From: an uncultured Flavobacteriales bacterium
Lineage (GTDB): Bacteria; Bacteroidota; Bacteroidia; Flavobacteriales; Crocinitomicaceae
NCBI GenBank assembly: GCA_946479985.1
Contig: CAMLIF010000008.1
Span: forward strand, 1-64,000
DNA: 64,000 nt
Direction of reading: 5' to 3'
Under the pieces are notes generated by a model. It saw nothing but the letters and a program-made list of their open reading frames with translations, was not told the DNA's origin and ran no database searches. The position numbers and the translations under genes were made by a program. Below are positions 17,194 through 25,947 of this stretch, one piece after another. Every line of letters starts with the position of its first letter. Positions within the stretch are counted from its first letter, which is position 1.

Positions 17194-17670
17194 ATGAGAA
17201 AATTAACATTCACAATGGTAGCAAGCCTTTTGGCAGTTTCCATACTAACAGTAAGTTGTAAGAAAGATGATGAAACAACTCCAACAACAACAACTCCCAC
17301 TCCATCTTTATATACAAGATTAGGAGGTGATGCGGCAATTACTGCAGTAACAGACCAATTCATCCAAAACGTTTTGGGAGATCCTACTATTGCAGATAAC
17401 TTTGCTGCAACCGGTGCAGATCCTTACCGATTTGCACTTTTCCGTGAGCGTTTAATTGACCAGTTATGTGCCGCTACAGGTGGACCATACACCTATACGG
17501 GTCAGAACATGTACGATGCTCACGACGGAATGAACATTACCGATGCAGAGTTCGGAGCTTTGGTTAATGCGCTTGTTGCGTCATTAAACCAATTTAACGT
17601 TCCAGCTGCGGAACAAAATGAATTATTAGGCATTTTAGGACCAATGCAATCAGATATCGTTAATCACTAA
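17194..17670 (+). CDS. Lipoprotein group 1 truncated haemoglobin
   Basis: 158 residues. A lipoprotein signal (TVSC, Cys22, then KKDDETT) and a Thr/Pro-rich linker precede a globin of about 115 residues. Truncated-haemoglobin hallmarks: LYTRLGG start, ATGGPYTYTG, and MYDAHDGMNI carrying the proximal His. By hand alignment to mycobacterial TrHbN the distal B10 Tyr is replaced by Ile and E11 Gln by Leu, giving an apolar distal pocket. Globins are usually cytoplasmic; this one should be membrane-tethered in the envelope. A terminator follows, so the pair with the HMA-like gene is a closed unit. Confidence 0.82.
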   Translation: MRKLTFTMVASLLAVSILTVSCKKDDETTPTTTTPTPSLYTRLGGDAAITAVTDQFIQNVLGDPTIADNFAATGADPYRFALFRERLIDQLCAATGGPYTYTGQNMYDAHDGMNITDAEFGALVNALVASLNQFNVPAAEQNELLGILGPMQSDIVNH

Positions 17671-17691
17671 TATTTATTTCTTGAGGAAGCT

Positions 17692-17728
17692 AATCTCACC
17701 TCTGTCTTCGGATTGGGTGAGATTTCTT
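17692..17728 (+). terminator. Terminator after the haemoglobin gene
   Basis: AATCTCACC and GGTGAGATT pair around a 15-nt loop, followed by TCTTATTTT. Confidence 0.75.
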
Positions 17729-17878
17729 ATTTTAGATGTTTTCGGCAGAGGATTTCTGTCCAGGATCATTTTCATCAATTCTCTTGTGGAGAAATTGTAT
17801 CTCAAAGACCAAACAAACAAATATGGAGGTTTGAAAATTAAATTCAGATTGAAACCCTGATAAATAAAGTATTTTACC

Positions 17879-17886
17879 TACTTTTG
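17879..17886 (+). promoter_or_regulatory. -7 box (TACTTTTG) of atpG
   Basis: TACTTTTG lies 42 nt before the atpG ATG and after the haemoglobin terminator, indicating that atpG is transcribed separately. No well-spaced -33 TTG. Confidence 0.55.
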
Positions 17887-17928
17887 TCCCGATTTTTAAT
17901 CAGTGAAAAAGGTAAATATCAAGAAGCA

Positions 17929-18801
17929 ATGCCAAATTTAAAGGAAATACGAAATCGAATTACTTCAGTAGGATCTACGATGCAGATTACTTCTGCAATG
18001 AAAATGGTTTCTGCTGCGAAGTTAAAGAGAGCTCAGGATGCAATTACTCAAATGCGTCCGTATTCAGAGAAATTACAAGAGATTTTAAGTAATCTGAGTG
18101 CTTCTTTGGACATTTCTGAAAATGCTTTAGCTGCTGAACGTCCGGTTAACCGAGTATTGATTATTGCCATTACTTCCAATCGTGGTTTGTGTGGTGGTTT
18201 CAACAATAATGTAATCAAGCGGGTGAATCAGGTCATTTTGGAAGATTATTCCAACGCGAAAGTAGATTTGCTTTGTATCGGAAAGAAAGCGAAGGATGCA
18301 TTCAAGCGTTCTGATATTTACGTTGAAGCGTCAAGCGTTGGTTTGTCTGAAGACTTATTCGCAAACCTGAACTTCGACGGTGTTGCAACTTTCGCAAGCT
18401 ATGCAATGGATACGTTCCTTGCAAATCAATACGATAAGGTAGTTGTTGTTTACAACAGTTTTATCAATGCTGCAAGCCAATTAGTAAAAGCTGAGCAATT
18501 ACTTCCGATCGTTGCAACGGTTCAGGAAGGATCTGCAATCGGAGATTATATTTTCGAACCGTCACAAGCTGAGATCGTTGAAGATTTGATCCCGAAATCA
18601 TTGCGTATTCAATTGTTTAAAGCAGTTTTGGATTCTTATGCTTCTGAACACGGTGCGCGTATGACTGCAATGCATAAAGCAACAGATAACGCCAAAGAAT
18701 TAAAGAAAAGCTTAACATTAAGTTACAATAAAGCCCGTCAGGCTGCTATTACAAACGAGATCTTAGAGATCGTTGGTGGTGCGGAAGCATTGAACGGATA
18801 A
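17929..18801 (+). CDS. atpG: ATP synthase F1 subunit gamma
   Basis: 290 residues from the ATG giving MPNLKEIRNRITSVGSTMQI, the usual N-terminus; the frame extends to a TTG upstream, but that overlaps the promoter box. Central rotor stalk: N- and C-terminal helices forming the coiled coil (ITSAMKMVSAAKLKRAQ; ITNEILEIVGGAEAL) around the Rossmann-like middle with SNRGLCGGFN. Normally adjacent to atpA, here it is 1.4 kb away behind two terminators and has its own promoter box. Confidence 0.96.
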   Translation: MPNLKEIRNRITSVGSTMQITSAMKMVSAAKLKRAQDAITQMRPYSEKLQEILSNLSASLDISENALAAERPVNRVLIIAITSNRGLCGGFNNNVIKRVNQVILEDYSNAKVDLLCIGKKAKDAFKRSDIYVEASSVGLSEDLFANLNFDGVATFASYAMDTFLANQYDKVVVVYNSFINAASQLVKAEQLLPIVATVQEGSAIGDYIFEPSQAEIVEDLIPKSLRIQLFKAVLDSYASEHGARMTAMHKATDNAKELKKSLTLSYNKARQAAITNEILEIVGGAEALNG

Positions 18802-18819
18802 GATTAAATAGATTTTTCC

Positions 18820-18857
18820 AGAAGCCGATTCCGTTATTATGGGATCGGCTTTTTTGT
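18820..18857 (+). terminator. Terminator after atpG
   Basis: AAGCCGAT and ATCGGCTT pair around a loop, followed by TTTTTG. Confidence 0.85.
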
Positions 18858-18869
18858 TGAGGGATACCC

Positions 18870-19511
18870 TCACTGCTCAACATAAATTTTCTTCCCGCTA
18901 ACTCCAATTTTTACTTCGAAAGAGAAAACAAGTTTCCGAACTGTCCCTTCACCTTTTGTATAGTTGTCTGTCGGATTAATGTTTGCGAAATAACCCCATT
19001 CATCATTACTCATCATATATCCGAGCCCTGCGCTATAGTCAATGAGAAAACGGTTAAATTGAAAGTAATTACCAATCTTGAATTTGATGGCGACTTCATT
19101 TCTTTTGGCACCCAGGAACATTCCGCTCGAATGCAAAAACTGATCGTTGGAACTGTAATATTTCCTGTACTTGCCTTCAACTCCCATATACAAAAAGTCT
19201 ACCCGCGGAATCGGAAGAAAATTTACTCCGAAAGACCAGGAATAACGGGTATTAAGGAAATTATCTCGTTTGATATATTGATGCCCCTCCCAATTTTGAA
19301 TAGCGTAAGTATCATCGAAAGTTAGGCCAAAACCGAATTCAATAGAGGCACCTTTTCCTACTAAACATTCGTAGTTCAAAAACGGATTGCCACGACCAAT
19401 ATCGGTGCCTATCTTGAATCTGTTTTGATTTTTTTTAAAATGGGTGAGTTCCTCTTGCGAATAAGCTTGTGCTGTGAACAGGAGGAAAAATAGGATTGTC
19501 AAGTTTTTCAT
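18870..19511 (-). CDS. Outer-membrane beta-barrel protein, unknown
   Basis: 213 residues. Signal peptide MKNLTILFFLLFTAQAYS cut before Q. The mature protein alternates polar and hydrophobic residues in amphipathic strands with aromatic girdles (for example FLNYECLVG, IEFGFGLTF, YSWSFGVNFLPI), as in small 8- to 10-strand barrels of Bacteroidota. It ends KIYVEQ without the usual terminal Phe. No family assigned. It lies 14 bp after the T9SS cargo gene on the same strand, possibly cotranscribed. Confidence 0.65.
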   Translation of the reverse strand: MKNLTILFFLLFTAQAYSQEELTHFKKNQNRFKIGTDIGRGNPFLNYECLVGKGASIEFGFGLTFDDTYAIQNWEGHQYIKRDNFLNTRYSWSFGVNFLPIPRVDFLYMGVEGKYRKYYSSNDQFLHSSGMFLGAKRNEVAIKFKIGNYFQFNRFLIDYSAGLGYMMSNDEWGYFANINPTDNYTKGEGTVRKLVFSFEVKIGVSGKKIYVEQ

Positions 19512-19525
19512 ACAGGGATTTGGTT

Positions 19526-20494
19526 CTATTTTACCAATTGAACTTGTTTCATAACAATAGAATTATCCGACATTATGATTTTGAGGATATAGATCCCGCT
19601 TTCCAATGCATTCAGGTCAATGTTTACTTTCTTTTCGCCAATCGAATTCTCCTGAATGAAAAGTGCTTGTCCATTCAAATTGCAAATTTCAACATACTTC
19701 ATGATCTTATCAGTTTGTACCGAAACGGAAGCGTTTGTAGGATTCGGGTAAAGCTCCAAAGCTGTTTCTTTCAAATCATCAACAGAAAGAGTACTGGAAC
19801 AATCTTCGGAATAACGCGGAGAAAGGAAGTTTGTTATCCAGTTCTCATAAATTTGTTGTGCATTCACTTTGTGGCAAAGTAAACCGGATGATTGCTCAAA
19901 TTGAGGATAAATGATCGAATTGAAGCCATTTGTCCCGCCAACTCCTTCAATAACTGAAGCATAGGCCGAATCTGAAGAATTTGTGCCCAGAACCCAGCGC
20001 TTATAGTAGTTTCCATCCAGTAGTTGAACAGAATCGACGGCCATTACAAGTAAATTCGGAAAGTTAATATTGGTAATCGTTGCGGGATATGGCTGACCCA
20101 CAACTAAATTTCCGAAATCGTAAAGCAGATCATCCGTTTGAGCAGTAGAATTCCATAAGAACACCTTTTTCAGCTGCGTGTCCTGACGGAAGTAACCCTG
20201 TGTGTATGGAATAATATCCGTTCCTGTAGTCTGGTTTTGCTGAGAGCCGAAATTGTCAATCCAGTCAGCAATTCCGTGACTTCCAAATTTCCTATAAGTA
20301 AGACCGTTAATTAGAGTGTCATCTTGTGTATATACAACAGATGTTACAGTTGCGTGTTCATGACCGTTGTATGCGTTGTACAAAAAATCAGCTTGTATCC
20401 ACGTGGCATTTGTTTCGGGCATCGGACGATAATTATTCTGAGCGTGCATGAAGAATGGACAGAATAATGCGGTTGTAAATAATAAGAGTTTCAT
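19526..20494 (-). CDS. Secreted protein with T9SS type A sorting domain
   Basis: 322 residues. Signal peptide (to HAQNNYRP), a middle domain of unknown function with many Trp/Tyr and NFGS-type turns, and a C-terminal sorting domain of about 75 residues: ALELYPNPTNASVSVQ start, YVEICNLNGQAL middle and GIYILKIIMSDNSIVMKQVQLVK end. It should be exported by Sec, then moved across the outer membrane by T9SS. Probable operon with the downstream barrel gene. Confidence 0.85.
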   Translation of the reverse strand: MKLLLFTTALFCPFFMHAQNNYRPMPETNATWIQADFLYNAYNGHEHATVTSVVYTQDDTLINGLTYRKFGSHGIADWIDNFGSQQNQTTGTDIIPYTQGYFRQDTQLKKVFLWNSTAQTDDLLYDFGNLVVGQPYPATITNINFPNLLVMAVDSVQLLDGNYYKRWVLGTNSSDSAYASVIEGVGGTNGFNSIIYPQFEQSSGLLCHKVNAQQIYENWITNFLSPRYSEDCSSTLSVDDLKETALELYPNPTNASVSVQTDKIMKYVEICNLNGQALFIQENSIGEKKVNIDLNALESGIYILKIIMSDNSIVMKQVQLVK

Positions 20495-20989
20495 TTTTAA
20501 AAGATGTTAACGCTTTTGATCAGCAAATTGTATAAAGGTTGTAAAATTCATTATGAAAGATAGGGATAGCTCATTAGATTATCAAGAATTGTCAAAATTT
20601 GCTAAAATTCGTTTAAGATATCTACAGTTCAATACATTTATCAAATGAATGTCTCATTCGTGATAATGCCCACCGGAAATCGGCCGCTTCCCTCAAGCCT
20701 CCTATCGGAATCGAACTTCAGAATCGTGCGATGCTGCAGTTAACATCATTATTTGAAATAAGCGTCAATGCAGTTTGACAGAAAATTTACTCCGGAATTC
20801 AAATGGATTATGTTTTCATTCAACCTGCCGCCAACGGCGCTCCCATGTCGTAACTTTTGGAAAATAGCCGGAAGCGTTAAAAGCTTCTGCGGGAAAACAC
20901 ATGAGTTCGGCTGGGAGTTTTGAACTTCATTTTCAAAGACTTTGTGAATTGTAATTCGTTTGTACTAAACTTTTAATTAATATTATAAA
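20495..20989. other. 495-bp non-coding gap, no recognised feature
   Basis: Divergent intergenic region between the T9SS cargo gene and the SPFH gene. No frame above 60 codons, no TAnnTTTG box in a convincing position, no repeat shared with the rest of the window. Base composition in the middle (about 20660-20900) is more GC-rich than typical intergenic DNA here, which might mark a decayed gene. Confidence 0.4.
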
Positions 20990-22972
20990 ATGAAAGAAAT
21001 TTTACTAAACTACTGGTGGATCGGGGCGATCGTAATTGCCCTCGTTCTCTACAAATTTATTCTGCGCTTCCTCTTTGGAATGGTCATCGTTCCGGAAGAT
21101 AAAATTGGTCTTGTTACCAAGAAATTTGTGCTCTTTGGAGAGAATAAAGAACTTCCCGACGGACGAATTATTGCGACAAAAGGTGAAGCTGGTTTCCAGG
21201 CTAAAACACTTGCTCCGGGATTGTATTTCTGGAAATGGGTTTGGCAGTATGAAATCACCATGGAATCGTTTACAATCATTCCTGAAGGCAAAATCGGGTT
21301 GATCCTTGCGAAAGATGGTTCTGAAATTCCAACAGGGAATATCCTTGGCCGGAAAGTGGAATGCGACAACTTTCAGGATGCAGAAATGTTCCTGACCAAT
21401 CACGGACAACGTGGTCGGCAAACAAATTTCATGACAGCAGGCTCTTACCGTATCAACACCATGTTGTTCCAGATTTCAGTTACGGATATGGTTCGTATCC
21501 ATGAAAGCATGGTGGGAATTGTTACAACTTTAGATGGTAACCCGATCGAAGCCGGACAAATTGCGGGTAAAGTAGTGGAGAATCACAACAATTTCCAGGA
21601 TTTCGATAAATTCCTTGAGCTGGGAGGAAACAGAGGTCTGCAGCCCCCGGTAATTCTTGCCGGTTCGTATAACTTAAATCCTTGGGCGGTTCAGGTAGAA
21701 GAAACTCCAATGACTGAGATTCCGATCGGATATGTTGGCGTTGTTATTTCTTATATTGGCGGCGACGGTAAAGACTTAACCGGTATTGATTTCAAACATG
21801 GGAATATTGTTGAAAAAGGAAGTAAAGGTGTTTGGTCTGAGCCGTTTGGTCCGGGTAAATATCCCATCAACAAATACACGATGAAAGTGGAATTGGTTCC
21901 AACAACAAATCTTGTATTGAACTGGGCACAGGCAAGAAGCGAATCGCATAACCTGGACAAGAATTTGTCTACGATCACAGTTCGTTCAAAAGATGGTTTC
22001 CCTTTCAACCTGGACGTTTCACAGATTATTCATGTTCCAACAACTGAAGCTCCAAAAGTAATTGCCCGATTCGGGAACATGGTGAACCTTGTTTCCCAGG
22101 TATTAGAGCCAACTATTGGGAACTACTTCCGTAACTCTGCTCAGGATAGTGATGTGATTGCTTTCTTAACGACACGAAAAGAACGACAGGATTCAGCTAA
22201 AGAACATATCAAAAAAGTGTTGGATGAATACAACGTAAATGCGGTTGATACGCTAATTGGCGATATTGTACCGCCTGAATCGTTGATGAAGACCTTAACC
22301 GACCGGAAGCTTGCGGAAGAGCAGAAGATCACGTACGAGACGCAGAAACAGGCTCAGGAGACACGCCAGGGAATGGAAAAGGAAACTGCCATTGCCGATA
22401 TGCAGAAAGACATCGTAAAAGCGCAGCAAAGTGTTGAGATCGCCGAACGAACTGCGAACGCAACTGTGAAGAAAGCAGAAGGTGATGCATCCGGTGTGAA
22501 ATTGGCGGTTGGAGCAGAAGCTGAAGCAACTAAAATGCGCGCTATTGCAGAAGCCGAAGCAACAAGAGCTCGTGCCAAAGCCGATTCTGAAGCCGTGAAA
22601 TTGAGAGCAGATGCCGAAGCAGAGCGTATTTCTAAAACCGGTAGTGCCGAAGCGACAAAAATCCTTGCAGTTGGTAAGTCAACGGCAGAAGCTTATGAAT
22701 TGGCTGTTACAGCCCTTGGAGGAGAAAATTTCACGCGTTTCAAAATCACGGAAGAATTGTCTAAAGGAAATGTGAAACTGATTCCGGATATTTTAATCGG
22801 AGGAAATGGCGGTCAGCAAGGTTCTGCTATAGACGGTTTACTTGGATTGAAACTGATGGAAATGATGGATCCGGAGAAAAAGTCGGTGCAGCATGATCCG
22901 AAGATCAATCTTCAAACAGTGAAAATAAAACCGAAAAATCCACCGGTAGATCCGGATAGAATCAAAGAATAA
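20990..22972 (+). CDS. Flotillin-like SPFH domain membrane protein
   Basis: 660 residues. N-terminal membrane helix (about 9-30), four related units of about 60-70 residues (35-92, 98-163, 170-235, 244-302), an SPFH/band-7 core to about 430, then an Ala/Glu-rich coiled coil with AEAEATRARAKADSEAVKL-type repeats and a proline-rich tail. Units share PxGxIGxV, NFQD and an AGSYxxN ending. Flotillins scaffold membrane microdomains. Transcribed alone; a terminator follows 3 bp after the stop. Confidence 0.82.
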   Translation: MKEILLNYWWIGAIVIALVLYKFILRFLFGMVIVPEDKIGLVTKKFVLFGENKELPDGRIIATKGEAGFQAKTLAPGLYFWKWVWQYEITMESFTIIPEGKIGLILAKDGSEIPTGNILGRKVECDNFQDAEMFLTNHGQRGRQTNFMTAGSYRINTMLFQISVTDMVRIHESMVGIVTTLDGNPIEAGQIAGKVVENHNNFQDFDKFLELGGNRGLQPPVILAGSYNLNPWAVQVEETPMTEIPIGYVGVVISYIGGDGKDLTGIDFKHGNIVEKGSKGVWSEPFGPGKYPINKYTMKVELVPTTNLVLNWAQARSESHNLDKNLSTITVRSKDGFPFNLDVSQIIHVPTTEAPKVIARFGNMVNLVSQVLEPTIGNYFRNSAQDSDVIAFLTTRKERQDSAKEHIKKVLDEYNVNAVDTLIGDIVPPESLMKTLTDRKLAEEQKITYETQKQAQETRQGMEKETAIADMQKDIVKAQQSVEIAERTANATVKKAEGDASGVKLAVGAEAEATKMRAIAEAEATRARAKADSEAVKLRADAEAERISKTGSAEATKILAVGKSTAEAYELAVTALGGENFTRFKITEELSKGNVKLIPDILIGGNGGQQGSAIDGLLGLKLMEMMDPEKKSVQHDPKINLQTVKIKPKNPPVDPDRIKE

Positions 22973-22975
22973 CAG

Positions 22976-23004
22976 AAAGGAGGATGAATAATTCTCCTTT
23001 TTTT
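22976..23004 (+). terminator. Terminator after the SPFH gene
   Basis: AAAGGAG and CTCCTTT pair around an 11-nt loop, followed by TTTT. Confidence 0.75.
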
Positions 23005-23054
23005 GATTAATATCTAATCATGTGCCGGGATTTTCCTAATTTTCCGGTTCATTC

Positions 23055-23864
23055 ATGAATGAAGATCTAGAATATAGGACGAAACGTATGCAGCTTCTTG
23101 GTGAGCAGGTGAAATGGATGATTCAAAATCAGCAGCTGGGAATCGGATTAGATGAATTGGCAAAGCGCATGCAGCTTGGGAATTGGGAAGCACAGCATTT
23201 GTTCCAGGAATATCTGAACAAAGATCCGCTGCGGTTTATTCAGGACGCTTTTTCACCTTCTTTGGCACAAATTGAAGAAACAGCCCAGATTTCCTTTTTT
23301 GATGAATTTGGTGTGGAAAGATCTTTTCGAAAAAATGTCCCGGTTGAAATCCAGTTGATTGATTCGACCGATGAAATTCACTATTCGAAATTTGATTATT
23401 TCCTTGGTGAGCTGTTTGTTGCTTCAACAGATGCCGGAATTTGTCAGCTTACTTTTGAGGAAGCCGAAAATGGATTGGCACGTTTGAAGAAAACGTATCC
23501 GAATGCGTCGCTCATTGAAGAGAAAGCGAGTCTGCATGAAGGTGTAAATGAAGTATTAGTGAATTACTTTTCCGGAAAGATTAAGAACATATCGGTAATT
23601 CCGATTGCTGTTCAAGGAACAGAATTTCAATTGGATGTCTGGAAAAAAATGACTGAACTGAAAAATGGTGAACGAACTTCTCATGCTGAATTAGCTGCCG
23701 GTATGGAGGACGAAACAGTTGTCCGCAAAATTGCCTCAGCACTTAATTCAAATCCTGTAGCACTGCTAATTCCCTGTCACCGGGCAATTCCTCGAAACGG
23801 TAAACTTGGTAGTTTCAAATGGGAAGCCTGGCGCAAACAGGTGTTACTGGCTATTGAAAAATAA
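23055..23864 (+). CDS. Ada-like methylated-DNA-protein cysteine methyltransferase
   Basis: 269 residues. The C-terminal half is the O6-alkylguanine transferase: acceptor Cys241 in LIPCHRAIPRNGKLGSF, preceded by FQLDVWKKMTELKNGERTSHAELA. The N-terminal 90 residues (VKWMIQNQQLGIGLDELAKRMQLGNW...FRFIQDAF-like) resemble a degenerate AraC-type helix-turn-helix like the middle of E. coli Ada. The Ada zinc domain with its Cys4 site is absent, so it may repair O6-methylguanine without the phosphotriester-sensing switch. Converges on the peroxiredoxin gene with a 5-bp gap. Confidence 0.85.
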   Translation: MNEDLEYRTKRMQLLGEQVKWMIQNQQLGIGLDELAKRMQLGNWEAQHLFQEYLNKDPLRFIQDAFSPSLAQIEETAQISFFDEFGVERSFRKNVPVEIQLIDSTDEIHYSKFDYFLGELFVASTDAGICQLTFEEAENGLARLKKTYPNASLIEEKASLHEGVNEVLVNYFSGKIKNISVIPIAVQGTEFQLDVWKKMTELKNGERTSHAELAAGMEDETVVRKIASALNSNPVALLIPCHRAIPRNGKLGSFKWEAWRKQVLLAIEK

Positions 23865-23869
23865 TGGGC

Positions 23870-24340
23870 TTACTTACCTTCTTCGTTGATCTTCCGAATT
23901 ACTATCAGGGCTTCGGTAATATGAGAATCCGTATTTGCCAGTGCGTTATGTACATGACGTACAATTCCTTTCAAATCTACGATATAGGTGACTCTTCCCG
24001 CAATTAATCCTAAGACTGCTCTCGGAACGCCAAACGCATTTCGAACTTCTTTCTTTGTGTCGGCAAGAAGTCTGAATGTTAAGCGGTGTTTTTCAGCGAA
24101 ACCCTTGTGGCTTTCGACAGAATCACTTGATATCCCGATGACTTCACAACCAGCATCTTTGAATTCTTCGTACGCATCTCTAAAAGAACAGGCTTCGGCA
24201 GTGCATCCTCCGGAATAATCTTTCGGGTAGAAATAAATTACTAAGATCTTCTCGCCAATGAGAGAATCTGTTGAAACAATTTCTCCGTTTTGATCCTGAA
24301 GTGAGAAAGAAGGGCATCGGTCACCAACTTGAATTGCCAT
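23870..24340 (-). CDS. bcp: Thioredoxin-dependent peroxiredoxin, Bcp type
   Basis: 156 residues. Thioredoxin-fold AhpC/TSA family, BCP/PrxQ subgroup: peroxidatic C46 and resolving C51 in SGGCTAEACSFRD. It reduces hydroperoxides with thioredoxin. Start ATG gives the usual MAIQVGDRCPSFSLQDQNGE. Cytoplasmic; no export signal. Convergent with the Ada-like gene. Confidence 0.92.
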   Translation of the reverse strand: MAIQVGDRCPSFSLQDQNGEIVSTDSLIGEKILVIYFYPKDYSGGCTAEACSFRDAYEEFKDAGCEVIGISSDSVESHKGFAEKHRLTFRLLADTKKEVRNAFGVPRAVLGLIAGRVTYIVDLKGIVRHVHNALANTDSHITEALIVIRKINEEGK

Positions 24341-24403
24341 AGAGATTTATTTATTGACAAGATAAACAAACAAATCAGCTTGTGATCGTTTATTTAAGAA
24401 AAG

Positions 24404-25063
24404 TTAGTTTACAAGAACAGAACTCGATGAAGAGATGTATTCCGATTTTTTCTTGCCGCCAGCTTTTGCCCAGTTTCCGTTTAAAGAGACAGACGAACGT
24501 GTTGTTATTGCCGTTGCAAATCCGGTTGGTAACTGATTCATCTGATTAGCTGTAATTCGAACATAATAAGACCCGTCCTGAGTTGTAGAACCTGTTGCAG
24601 TTCCACCAGCTGCTTCCTGTGTGCGAATGGAAACTGAAACGGTTTCACCACTGGTTACGGTTGCACCAACAAACTGCCAGTAACAATCAAAATTTCGTTG
24701 AATTGCGGTCGAGAGATCGTTTTGAACATAATTTTCGTAAAGTACAGAGTTCGTATACTCTTTTCCTTTTGCATCTGTGAAAACGAAACTCCCGGATTCT
24801 AAATAACCATCGAATGTTCGGGAATATGTGCTTCCGCTTCGAATCATAGTTGAACCATTCACGGTAACAAAACTATCGCCCGTTAATTTCAATCGTTTAC
24901 CACCATCAGCTTTTAAGTAAAAGTTAGCTGTAAAGGTTGTCTGGTTCGTTCCTTCATTATAGCTGATTTCATAGGACTGATAGATCTCATCCTGGTTAAC
25001 AGCTTCCGAATCCTTTTTACAGGAAAAAAGTAAAATTGGAATAAGTAGTACAAGATATTTCAT
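24404..25063 (-). CDS. Hypothetical lipoprotein
   Basis: 219 residues; lipobox LFSC (Cys15) followed by KKDSEAVNQ. The mature part is rich in Ser, Thr and Gly with beta-strand spacing, and contains a TQEAAGGTATGSTTQDGSYY-like loop region. No family recognised. Gene stands alone, 63 bp upstream of bcp on the same strand, so it could share a transcript with it. Confidence 0.6.
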   Translation of the reverse strand: MKYLVLLIPILLFSCKKDSEAVNQDEIYQSYEISYNEGTNQTTFTANFYLKADGGKRLKLTGDSFVTVNGSTMIRSGSTYSRTFDGYLESGSFVFTDAKGKEYTNSVLYENYVQNDLSTAIQRNFDCYWQFVGATVTSGETVSVSIRTQEAAGGTATGSTTQDGSYYVRITANQMNQLPTGFATAITTRSSVSLNGNWAKAGGKKKSEYISSSSSVLVN

Positions 25064-25127
25064 GACTTTAGTTTTTTGTGCGTAGACAACAATAATGCCA
25101 TTCTGGTTTAGGTGTATTGGCTAAGGC

Positions 25128-25161
25128 AAAAAAAATCCCGACTCATTACTGAATCGGGATT
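25128..25161 (-). terminator. Terminator of the rpsF-rpsR-rplI operon
   Basis: On the minus strand AATCCCGA and TCGGGATT pair around a 12-nt loop and the stem runs into eight T. It lies 23 bp after the rplI stop. Confidence 0.88.
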
Positions 25162-25183
25162 CCATATTTTAGTTTGGGAAAAA

Positions 25184-25630
25184 TTATTCTCCTACAACAT
25201 CAAATTTGATTGTTGGCTTAACACCTTTGTGAAGGTTTGCCTCAGCTTCGTATGTTCCAACTTCTTTGATTGGCTCATCTTTAATTTTCAACGACTTACG
25301 GTCGATGTCAAATCCAGCTGCTTTTAATGCCTCAGACAATTGAACAGTGTTCACTGATCCGAAGATTTTTCCGTTCTCTCCAACTTTCGTTGAAATAGTA
25401 ACTTTTACATCTACTAATCTAGCTGCGATAGCTTCTGCTTCTGCAACAATTTTAGACTCTTTGTGAGAACGTTGTTTTAACGTTTCCTCGTGTGCTTTTT
25501 TAGCAGAAGGAGTAGCCAAAGTAGCATATCCCTGAGGAATTAAAAAGTTACGTCCGTATCCTGGTTTAACTGTAACCATTTCGTCCTTGTAACCTAATTT
25601 GTCGATATTTTTCTTAAGAATTACTTCCAT
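25184..25630 (-). CDS. rplI: 50S ribosomal protein L9
   Basis: 148 residues. N-terminal RNA-binding domain MEVILKKNIDKLGYKDEMVTVKPGYGRNFLIPQG is the L9 signature, joined by the long central helix (AKKAHEETLKQRSHKESKIVAEAEAIA) to the C-terminal domain with KIFGSVN. Last gene of the conserved rpsF-rpsR-rplI operon. Confidence 0.98.
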   Translation of the reverse strand: MEVILKKNIDKLGYKDEMVTVKPGYGRNFLIPQGYATLATPSAKKAHEETLKQRSHKESKIVAEAEAIAARLVDVKVTISTKVGENGKIFGSVNTVQLSEALKAAGFDIDRKSLKIKDEPIKEVGTYEAEANLHKGVKPTIKFDVVGE

Positions 25631-25658
25631 GATTTCTTTCGTTTGAAATTAAACACTA

Positions 25659-25922
25659 CTATTTCAACATATCCCCAACATATGGCAAGATAGCCAAGTG
25701 ACGAGCACGTTTAATAGCTTTATTAACTCTCTTCTGGTATTTCGCAGAAGTTCCAGTAATTCTACGAGGTAATATTTTACCTTGTTCGTTCACCAAACGG
25801 AACAAAAACGTAGCGTCTTTGAAGTCGATGAACTTAATACCGCTTTTCTTGAAACGGCAATATTTGTCTTTCTTGATCTCGATGTTAATCGGAGTCAAAT
25901 AGCGAATATCGTTTTGTGACAT
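25659..25922 (-). CDS. rpsR: 30S ribosomal protein S18
   Basis: 87 residues. The S18 core is intact: [60 protein letters not shown]. It heterodimerises with S6, encoded just upstream. Start ATG gives MSQNDIRYL. Sits 28 bp upstream of rplI. Confidence 0.98.
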   Translation of the reverse strand: MSQNDIRYLTPINIEIKKDKYCRFKKSGIKFIDFKDATFLFRLVNEQGKILPRRITGTSAKYQKRVNKAIKRARHLAILPYVGDMLK

Positions 25923-25947
25923 GTTTGTACGATTTTAAATGTGAAAA

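Noticed and set aside
20680..20760. Segment with GGAATCGAAC resembling a minus-strand tRNA T-arm
   Set aside because: The flanking bases do not form the T-stem, and no anticodon stem, D-arm or acceptor stem could be built around it.
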